This document shows positions 1 to 5,122 of a stretch of DNA of 5,122 nucleotides, in pieces. Each line of letters opens with the position of its first letter. The first letter of the stretch is position 1. Made by a program: the position numbers and the translations under genes. This stretch comes from JOPF136 sp035517515 (GTDB lineage Bacteria; Acidobacteriota; Terriglobia; Acidiferrales; UBA7541), in the NCBI GenBank assembly GCA_035517515.1, contig DATIYQ010000154.1, forward strand, positions 1-5,122. Reading direction: 5' to 3'. Under the pieces are notes generated by a model. That model worked only from the letters and a program-made list of their open reading frames with translations, had not been told where the DNA came from and made no database searches.

Positions 1-1021
1 CGAGTACGCAAAGGAACTGGCGGCGGAGATCGGCCCGTTCTCCACACTGGGGATGGCGGAGGACCACACCGCGCTTAACAATGGCCGCGTAGATGAAGCC
101 GCTTACCTGGCGCAGTGCGGCCTGGTGCTGGAGGAACGCGAGCGGATGACGTTTCACGAACTGGCGCGATTCGAAGAGGGTCTGTTCTTCGTTGTCTTCG
201 ACACGCCGGACCGGGTACAGCACATGTTCTGGCGATTTCGGGACCCGCAGCACCCCTTCTACGAACCGGAGCGGGCCCGCGAATTTCAACGGCAGATCGA
301 AGAGCACTACCGGCGCTACGACGCGGTGCTCTCGCGGGCGCTGGAGCGCGCGGATGGAGATACCCTTCTGATCGTCCTTTCCGATCACGGCTTCGGCACA
401 TTTCGCCGGGCGGTGCACATCAATACGTGGCTCTGGGAGAAGGGTCTGCTGGCGCTGCGCGGCGGGCAAAAGCCGGAGGATGCCCTGGGGGAGTGTTTTT
501 CCCAGGTGGATTGGACCAGGACTTACGCCTACGCGCTGGGCCTGGGCGGCATCTACCTGAACAAGAAAGGCCGCGAGCGCGACGGAATCCTGGGAGAAGA
601 CGGAGAGGCGGAGCGGGTGCGCGCGGCCATCATCGGCGGACTTTCCGGGCTGGCCGATCCGGAAGCGGGCGCGGTGGCCATCCACAGCGTGTCCCGCGCG
701 GAAGATCTTTACTCGGGCGCGTTCGCCGGAGAGGCGCCGGATCTGCTGGTGAATTACGCGCCCGGCTTTCGCGTCTCCTGGCAGACGGCGCTGGGCGGAA
801 TGCCCCAAGCCGTGTTTGAAGACAACTTGCGCGCGTGGAGCGGCGACCACATTATTGATCCCCAGGCGGTGCCCGGAATCCTGCTGATGAATCGCCCCGT
901 CGCGACGGGGCGCGACGCCGGGCGAAGCGCCGACATCCGAGACCTTGCACCTACCATCCTCGCGCATTTCGGCGTTGCGCCGCACCCGGCCATGGAAGGA
1001 CAATCCCTGCTCGCGAGTTGA
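1..1021 (+). CDS. AlkP-superfamily phosphohydrolase/phosphodiesterase, 5'-truncated by window edge
   Basis: The frame is open from base 2 to the TGA at 1019-1021, giving 339 visible residues. The ATG at base 53 is probably not the start, because the 17 residues before it (beginning EYAKELAAEIGPF) look like conserved family sequence. Superfamily metal ligands are visible: Asp70 and His74 in FDTPDRVQHMFWRF, Asp128-His129 in VLSDHGFG, and His283 in WSGDHIID (numbered from the first visible codon). The C-terminal DLAPTILAHFGV...MEGQSLL is the usual closing segment of type I phosphodiesterase/AlkP proteins (PF01663, COG3379-like). The nucleophile Thr/Ser and the first metal Asp must lie upstream. 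Aligning the metal motifs with the next gene suggests roughly 130 residues are missing. By family, it should hydrolyse or transfer a phosphate ester using two divalent metals; the substrate cannot be told. It is likely co-transcribed with the gene 12 nt downstream. Confidence 0.9.
   Translation, partial: EYAKELAAEIGPFSTLGMAEDHTALNNGRVDEAAYLAQCGLVLEERERMTFHELARFEEGLFFVVFDTPDRVQHMFWRFRDPQHPFYEPERAREFQRQIEEHYRRYDAVLSRALERADGDTLLIVLSDHGFGTFRRAVHINTWLWEKGLLALRGGQKPEDALGECFSQVDWTRTYAYALGLGGIYLNKKGRERDGILGEDGEAERVRAAIIGGLSGLADPEAGAVAIHSVSRAEDLYSGAFAGEAPDLLVNYAPGFRVSWQTALGGMPQAVFEDNLRAWSGDHIIDPQAVPGILLMNRPVATGRDAGRSADIRDLAPTILAHFGVAPHPAMEGQSLLAS
893..912. repeat. 20-bp perfect palindrome inside the first AlkP gene
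   Basis: The two 10-base halves CGCCCCGTCG and CGACGGGGCG are exact reverse complements with no spacer. In RNA this could fold as an 8-bp, very GC-rich stem with a CGCG loop. It lies wholly within coding sequence, covering the Arg-Pro-Val-Ala-Thr-Gly-Arg codons just after the last metal-binding His segment, and ends 109 nt before the gene's end. The symmetry is certain; a function is not. It could be a chance product of GC-rich codons, a protein-binding dyad, or an RNA hairpin that affects readthrough into the next gene. Confidence 0.6.
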
Positions 1022-1033
1022 GCCAAACGGAAT

Positions 1034-2488
1034 ATGAAGATCTGCATCCTGGGACTGGATTGCTGCGCGCCTGAAATTATTTTTCAGGACGAGCGCCTGA
1101 CCAACATCCGGCGGCTGATGGACGCCGGCGTGTGGGGACGGCTGGAGAGCGTGATTCCGCCGATCACCGTGCCGGCCTGGATGTGCATGTCCACCAGCCA
1201 GGACCCGGGATCGCTGGGCGTCTATGGTTTTCGCAATCGCACGGATCACTCCTATGGCGGCCTGGGCTTTGTGAATTCGAAATCCATCACCGAACTGGCC
1301 ATGTGGGATCAGGTGGCCCGCGAGGGGAAAAAATCGATTCTGGTGGGAGTGCCTCCCGGCTTCCCGCCGCGGAAAATCCACGGCGTCAGCGTGGGCTGCT
1401 TTCTTACGCCGGATACAACCAAGGATGAGTTCACGCATCCGCCGGAGATCAAGCAAAAACTCCACGAGCTGACCGGGCACTACGACGTGGACGTGAAGGG
1501 GTTTCGCACGGACAACAAGGACTGGCTGAAGCGGGAAATCTTTGAGCTGAGCCGCAAACACTGGACGGCGGTGAAATGGCTGCTGCAGAACCAGCCCTGG
1601 GATTACTTCCAGTATGTGGACATCGGCCTGGATCGGGTGCATCACGGCTTCTGGGACAGCTACGACCCGCAGCACGTGCAGCACGTTCCGGGAAATCCCT
1701 GGCAGCAGGTGATTCCCGAGTATTACCAGTGGATTGATTCGCAGGTGGGAGAGGTGCTGCAACTTCTGGACGAGCAGACCATCGTGCTGCTGGTGAGCGA
1801 CCACGGGGCGCGGCGCCTGGATGGAGGATTTGCGGTGAACGAGTGGCTCATCCAGCAGGGACTGCTGGTGCTGGAGGAGCCGCCGGCAGGGGTGACGCCG
1901 TTCGCAAAACTGAAGGTGAACTGGGCGAAGACCAAAGTGTGGAGCGAGGGCGGCTATTACGCCCGCGTGTTCTTGAACGTCGCGGGCCGCGAGCCCCAGG
2001 GCATCATCCCGCCTGCTTCCTACGAATCCTTCCGCAATGAAATGAAGGCGAAATTCGAGGCGCTCCAGGACGACAACGACCGGCCGCTCGGCTCCCTGGT
2101 CTTCAAGCCGGAGGAAATTTACCAGCAGGTGCGCAACGTCGCCCCGGACCTGATTGTGCATTTCGGCGGGCTGGCCTGGCGCTCCATCGGCAGCGTGGGC
2201 TACGGCCGCGTGCACGTGCAGGAAAACGACACCGGACCCGACGCCTGCAACCACGCGCAGTTCGGCATGTTCCTGCTGGCGGCGCCCAACTGTCCCTTGC
2301 AAGGCGAGTTCGCCGGGGCGAGGCTGCTGGATATCGCGCCGACGCTCTTGGACCTTGCGGGCTACGACATTCCGGCGTCCATGCAGGGCCGCTCGCTGGT
2401 CGCGGGCATGGAGAAGAAAGCGCCGGGCGCGGGACCCGGCGACGACGAAATCATCCACGATCGCCTCTCAGGGCTCGGTTACGTCTAG
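1034..2488 (+). CDS. AlkP-superfamily phosphohydrolase/phosphomutase (COG3379-like), complete
   Basis: This 484-residue protein carries the full expected set of bimetal-site residues: Asp9 in ILGLDC, the probable nucleophile Thr45 in PPITVPAWMCM, Asp200 and His204 in GLDRVHHGFW, Asp256-His257 in LVSDHGAR, and His407 in DACNHAQFGMF. Other family segments are SQDPGSLGVYGFRNR (55-69), GGFAVNEWLIQQGLLVL (264-280), VFLNVAGREPQGIIPP (312-327) and the closing LLDIAPTLLDLAGYDIP. It ends in DRLSGLGYV, a tail I recall from many AlkP/sulfatase-like proteins. The ATG at 1034 is favoured because the first beta strand and metal Asp follow at once. That also leaves no room for a signal peptide, so a cytoplasmic location is inferred. 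The ribosome site is weak (only CGGA just before the ATG), and the start lies 12 nt after the preceding stop, which suggests translational coupling. The chemistry is phosphate-ester hydrolysis or transfer; the substrate is unknown. A phosphoglycerate-mutase-like role is less likely given the sequence style. Confidence 0.93.
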   Translation: MKICILGLDCCAPEIIFQDERLTNIRRLMDAGVWGRLESVIPPITVPAWMCMSTSQDPGSLGVYGFRNRTDHSYGGLGFVNSKSITELAMWDQVAREGKKSILVGVPPGFPPRKIHGVSVGCFLTPDTTKDEFTHPPEIKQKLHELTGHYDVDVKGFRTDNKDWLKREIFELSRKHWTAVKWLLQNQPWDYFQYVDIGLDRVHHGFWDSYDPQHVQHVPGNPWQQVIPEYYQWIDSQVGEVLQLLDEQTIVLLVSDHGARRLDGGFAVNEWLIQQGLLVLEEPPAGVTPFAKLKVNWAKTKVWSEGGYYARVFLNVAGREPQGIIPPASYESFRNEMKAKFEALQDDNDRPLGSLVFKPEEIYQQVRNVAPDLIVHFGGLAWRSIGSVGYGRVHVQENDTGPDACNHAQFGMFLLAAPNCPLQGEFAGARLLDIAPTLLDLAGYDIPASMQGRSLVAGMEKKAPGAGPGDDEIIHDRLSGLGYV

Positions 2489-2506
2489 GCAGGATCTCCC
2501 ATCGCC

Positions 2507-2530
2507 CGGCACAGGCCGGAGCCTGTGCCG
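2507..2530. terminator. Convergent intergenic hairpin, probable bidirectional transcript end
   Basis: CGGCACAGGC (2507-2516) and GCCTGTGCCG (2521-2530) form a perfect 10-bp stem around a 4-nt loop. It lies 18 nt after the plus-strand AlkP stop and 3 nt after the minus-strand glgP stop (TAG at 2536-2534), so either transcript would make it. Read on the minus strand the loop is UCCG closed by C-G, which matches the stable cUNCGg tetraloop class; on the plus strand it is CGGA. No T-run follows on either side, so it is not a textbook Rho-independent terminator. It may instead stabilise 3' ends, work with Rho, or be a copy of a dispersed palindromic repeat. Confidence 0.65.
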
Positions 2531-2533
2531 CTG

Positions 2534-5005
2534 CTAATCGACCACCGGTTCGACGCCCCAGATGTCCCGGGCGTATTCGGAGATGGTGCGGTCGCTCGAG
2601 AATTTTCCCATGCGCGCCACGGTGAGGATGGCCTTGCGGGCCCACGCGGTGCGGTCCTTGAAATCGGCGGCGGCGCGCTCCTGCGCCTCCACGTAGGCCG
2701 TGAAATCCGCCAGGTGGAAGTAGGGATCCCCTTCGTTGAGGATCGAGTTGTAGAGCGGCTGAAACAATCCGGGCTCGAAGGGACAGAACAAATTTCCACC
2801 CAGCGCGTCCAGCACGCGGCGGATGGCGTCGTCGCGCTCATAGAACTCGCGCGGGTGATAGCTGCCGGCCCGCCGGTGTCCGGTCACCTGCTCGGCGTTC
2901 AGCCCGAAGATGTAGAGATTTTCGGCGCCCACTTCTTCCAGGATTTCGATATTGGCGCCATCCAGAGTGCCGATGGTGAGGGCCCCGTTCATGGCCAGCT
3001 TCATGTTGCCGGTTCCGGAGGCCTCCATGCCCGCGGTGGAGATCTGCTCGCTCAGGTCTGCCGCGGGAATGATGCGCTCGGCCAGGGTGACGCTGAAATC
3101 CGGCAGAAAAGCGACGCGCAAGACGTCGCGCACGCGACGGTCGCGGTTGACGACTGCGGCCACGTTGTGGATGAGCTTGACGATCAGCTTGGCCTTGAAA
3201 TATCCGGGGGCGGCCTTGCCAGAGAACACAAACGTGCGCGGGGCGGCCGGGGGCTGGCGGTCCTCCGCGGCGCGCAGGTAGAGATGCATGATGTGCAGCA
3301 GGTTCAGCAACTGCCGCTTGTACTCGTGAATGCGCTTCACCTGCACGTCGAAAATGGATTCCGGATGGGAGGTAATCTGCAGGGTATCCTTGATGAGCGC
3401 GGCCAGCCGGTCCTTGTTCCCCTGCTTGACGCGCAGGAATTCCTGCTGGAAGCCGTCATCGCCGGCACACGCTTCCAGCCCGCGCAGCTTGTCGAGGTCC
3501 TCCAGCCAGTCCGCGCCGACGGCCCGGGAAATCAGCGCGGCGAGCCCGGGATTGGAATACAACAGCCAGCGGCGGTGGCTGACCCCGTTGGTTTTGTTGT
3601 TGAACCGCTCGGGATAAAACGCGGCAAAATCGGGGACCAGTTGGGTGCGCAGCAGCGCGGAGTGCAGCTTGGAAACGCCATTGGTGGACTTACTGCCCAC
3701 GATGGCCAGATGGGCCATGCGCACCTGCTTGGGCTCGCCCTCTTCCACCAGGGACATGCGCCGCATGCGCTCCGACTCTCCCGGAAAACGCTGCTTCACC
3801 TCGCCCAGGAATTTCTCGTTGATCTCGTAGATCACCTGGAGGTGGCGCGGGAGCACCACCTGGAGCGTGGGCACCGGCCACTTCTCCAGGGCTTCGGGCA
3901 GCAAGGTGTGATTGGTGTAGCCGAACACGCGGTAGCAAATGTCCCAGGCGCGCTCCCAGGGAACCTCGTGGTGGTCAACGAGCACGCGCATCAGCTCCGC
4001 GATGGCCAGCGCGGGGTGGGTATCGTTCAACTGGATGGCCACTTTATCGGGCAGGTTTTCAAAGGTGGTGTGCTGCCGCTGGTGGCGGTTCAGGATGTCG
4101 CGGATGGCGGAGAAGATCAGGAAGTATTCCTGAATCAGCCGCAGGTCGCGGCCCACCTGCACGGCGTCGGAGGGATAGAGGACCTTGGTGATGGTTTCGG
4201 CGCGGATTTTCTGCTCGACCGCGCGGATGTAATCCCCGGCGTTGAAGATGGACATGTCGAATTCTTCGGAGCCGCGCGCGGCGAAGAGGCGAAGGATGTT
4301 GACGGTGCGCCCGCCATACCCGCTGATGGGAAAATCGTAGGGCACACTGGCGATCAGCTTCCAGTCGAGCCACATGGGATTGTGGCGGCCATGGCGGTCC
4401 ACGCCGTCAATCACTTCGCCGTACAGCGGCACAAAGCACAGGCGGTGGATGCGCTCGACCTGCCAGGGCATGCCTTCGCGCAGCCAGCTATCGGGCCGCT
4501 CCATCTGGTAGCCGTTGGCGATTTCCTGGCGGAACATGCCGTACTCGTAGTGGATTCCGTAGCCGTAGCAGGGGATTCCCAGCGTGGCCATGGAGTCCAA
4601 GAAGCAGGCGGCCAGGCGGCCCAAGCCTCCCGTGCCCAGGCCGGCGTCCGGCTCCACGTTGAGGATGTTGTCCAGCTCAAAGCCGAATTCGCGCACGGCC
4701 AGCCGGGCGATTTCGTAAATGCCCAGGTTGCGCATGCTGTCCCGCAGGAAGCGGCCCAGCAGGTATTCAATGGAGAGATAGTAGATGCGCTTGGGGTCGT
4801 TGCGCTCATAGCGCTCGACGGTGTCAATCATGCGGTCCAGAAGGTCGTGTTTGACCGCGTAGGCCAGCGCCAGATAGATGTTTTCGCGACTGGCCCCTTC
4901 CCGCTTCCGCCCCAGGGAGTAGCGCAGATACTGGTAGATGCGGTCTTCGAAGGCGTGGACGTCCTTCCGGGAAGGCGCGTGGGGTTCTGTGGTCAGCGGC
5001 TCCAT
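2534..5005 (-). CDS. glgP: Glycogen/starch/alpha-glucan phosphorylase (EC 2.4.1.1, GT35)
   Basis: This 823-residue protein is near the family's usual length (about 815-840). It removes terminal alpha-1,4-linked glucose from glycogen or maltodextrin with phosphate, giving glucose-1-phosphate, in the cytoplasm with pyridoxal phosphate. The PLP motif EASGTGNMK ends in the Schiff-base Lys669. Other landmarks are YYLSIEYLLGRFL (75-87), the glycine-rich loop DAGLGTGGLGRLAACFLDS (120-138), QLNDTHPALAIAELMR (325-340), TNHTLLPEALEKWPV (364-378, with His366 matching muscle His377), NNKTNGVSHRRW (469-480), DVQVKRIHEYKRQ (553-565, with Lys557, Arg558 and Lys563 matching muscle Lys568, Arg569 and Lys574), and the C-terminal GKFSSDRTISEYARDIWGVEP. 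The ATG is the first start codon after an in-frame TAG at 5026-5024, and GAGGGA lies 9 nt upstream. The loop has Thr125 where the family usually has Asn. The mammalian N-terminal phosphorylation site is not recognisable. No other glycogen gene lies in the window; it converges on the AlkP pair. A MalP-like preference for maltodextrin cannot be excluded. Confidence 0.97.
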   Translation of the reverse strand: MEPLTTEPHAPSRKDVHAFEDRIYQYLRYSLGRKREGASRENIYLALAYAVKHDLLDRMIDTVERYERNDPKRIYYLSIEYLLGRFLRDSMRNLGIYEIARLAVREFGFELDNILNVEPDAGLGTGGLGRLAACFLDSMATLGIPCYGYGIHYEYGMFRQEIANGYQMERPDSWLREGMPWQVERIHRLCFVPLYGEVIDGVDRHGRHNPMWLDWKLIASVPYDFPISGYGGRTVNILRLFAARGSEEFDMSIFNAGDYIRAVEQKIRAETITKVLYPSDAVQVGRDLRLIQEYFLIFSAIRDILNRHQRQHTTFENLPDKVAIQLNDTHPALAIAELMRVLVDHHEVPWERAWDICYRVFGYTNHTLLPEALEKWPVPTLQVVLPRHLQVIYEINEKFLGEVKQRFPGESERMRRMSLVEEGEPKQVRMAHLAIVGSKSTNGVSKLHSALLRTQLVPDFAAFYPERFNNKTNGVSHRRWLLYSNPGLAALISRAVGADWLEDLDKLRGLEACAGDDGFQQEFLRVKQGNKDRLAALIKDTLQITSHPESIFDVQVKRIHEYKRQLLNLLHIMHLYLRAAEDRQPPAAPRTFVFSGKAAPGYFKAKLIVKLIHNVAAVVNRDRRVRDVLRVAFLPDFSVTLAERIIPAADLSEQISTAGMEASGTGNMKLAMNGALTIGTLDGANIEILEEVGAENLYIFGLNAEQVTGHRRAGSYHPREFYERDDAIRRVLDALGGNLFCPFEPGLFQPLYNSILNEGDPYFHLADFTAYVEAQERAAADFKDRTAWARKAILTVARMGKFSSDRTISEYARDIWGVEPVVD

Positions 5006-5014
5006 TTGGAGGAG

Positions 5015-5020
5015 TCCCTC
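5015..5020 (-). promoter_or_regulatory. Ribosome binding site of glgP
   Basis: On the minus strand GAGGGA ends 9 nt before the glgP ATG, a normal Shine-Dalgarno spacing. The in-frame TAG just upstream (5026-5024) and the lack of any other start codon between it and the ATG agree with this start. The spacer contains CTCCTCC, which can pair with part of the site (GAGG with CCTC around a GACU loop). Confidence 0.6.
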
Positions 5021-5068
5021 GAACTACGGATTGGAACGGCCAGCGGCGGGTTCCGTTCGCGGGCTCCT

Positions 5069-5090
5069 ATTATCGCGCCGCGGCAGTCAA
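5069..5090 (-). promoter_or_regulatory. Weak candidate promoter elements for glgP
   Basis: The 117 nt upstream of glgP (5006-5122) hold no convincing gene. On the minus strand GATAAT (5074-5069) matches the -10 consensus at five of six bases and stands out in GC-rich sequence. TTGACT (5090-5085) matches a -35 box at five of six, but only 10 nt separate them, far short of the usual 16-18, so they cannot both serve one standard sigma-70 promoter. If GATAAT is the -10 box, the leader would be about 55-60 nt and would include a small inverted repeat, GAACGG/CCGTTC (5034-5039 and 5053-5058). No sigma-54 site was seen. Confidence 0.25.
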
Positions 5091-5122
5091 ACGGAAAGCG
5101 CGCCCTGGGGGGTGTTGCGCAG

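Noticed and set aside
53..55. ATG at base 53 as the true start of the first gene
   Set aside because: The frame is open upstream to the window edge, the upstream residues look like family sequence, and a protein starting here would lack the superfamily's nucleophile and first metal Asp.
115..819. 234-codon open frame on the plus strand overlapping the first AlkP gene
   Set aside because: Its protein is Arg/Gly/Ala-rich with no family motif, and it lies wholly within a frame that carries clear metal-binding motifs. It is a shadow of GC-rich codon use.
1980..1992. TCGCGG-G-CCGCGA inverted repeat in the second AlkP gene
   Set aside because: Short, GC-only symmetry explained by Ala-Gly-Arg-Glu codons in a conserved protein segment.
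2485..2841. Minus-strand frame overlapping the 3' end of glgP
   Set aside because: Low-complexity Ser/Thr/Arg/Pro translation in an alternative frame of glgP; the true frame continues to GVEPVVD and the stop at 2534.
3124..3139. CGTCGCG-CA-CGCGACG inverted repeat within glgP
   Set aside because: It falls in an Arg/Asp-rich coding stretch (RDRRVRDV) where CGC and GAC codons readily create such symmetry; the loop is too small for an RNA hairpin of full stem length.
2952..3281. Plus-strand open frame antisense to glgP
   Set aside because: It is antisense to the highly conserved PLP motif region of glgP, has no recognisable domain and no good ribosome site. The other open frames inside glgP are rejected on the same grounds.
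5008..5122. GGAGGAG on the plus strand (5008-5014) followed by a TTG at 5031 and an open frame to the window end, as a possible divergent gene
   Set aside because: The spacing to TTG is 16 nt, too long for a Shine-Dalgarno site. The about 30-residue translation (LERPAAGSVRGLLL...) has no recognisable feature, and the GGAGGAG is just the complement of the glgP leader. The window ends too soon to test it.

Overview
This is a compact, GC-rich bacterial chromosomal segment (G and C clearly dominate third codon positions in all three genes). It holds two plus-strand genes of the alkaline phosphatase superfamily, the first cut off by the window edge, and one complete minus-strand glycogen/starch/maltodextrin phosphorylase gene that converges on them. 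No tRNA, rRNA, CRISPR array, insertion sequence or phage gene was seen. The style of the AlkP pair (COG3379-like phosphohydrolases, with a C-terminal Leu-Gly-Tyr-Val tail on the second) and a GlgP close to the classical E. coli/animal type would fit an Acidobacteriota-like or other environmental Gram-negative bacterium. That placement rests on recollection of family style, not on a marker gene, and is tentative.

Layout. Bases 1-1021 (+): C-terminal two thirds or so of an AlkP-superfamily phosphohydrolase/phosphodiesterase. Bases 1034-2488 (+): a complete 484-residue paralogue with all the metal-ligand positions expected of the superfamily; only 12 nt separate the two, so they very probably form an operon. 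Bases 2489-2533: a 45-nt convergent intergenic gap, more than half of it occupied by a perfect 10-bp stem/4-nt loop hairpin, probably a shared transcript end. Bases 2534-5005 (-): glgP, 823 residues, with an intact PLP-lysine motif. Bases 5006-5122: the 117-nt glgP upstream region, with a plausible Shine-Dalgarno sequence and a weak candidate -10 box.

Function. GlgP releases glucose-1-phosphate from storage glucan. The AlkP pair are probably cytoplasmic metal-dependent phosphohydrolases, phosphodiesterases or phosphomutases of unknown substrate; the second starts directly at the metal-binding beta strand and has no signal peptide. The genes converge, so a shared pathway is not demonstrated. 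The most unusual points are the uncharacterised tandem AlkP pair, the UNCG-loop hairpin at the convergent junction, a 20-bp perfect palindrome inside the first gene, and a Thr in place of the usual Asn in the GlgP glycine-rich loop. I did not find a clear previously undescribed system.
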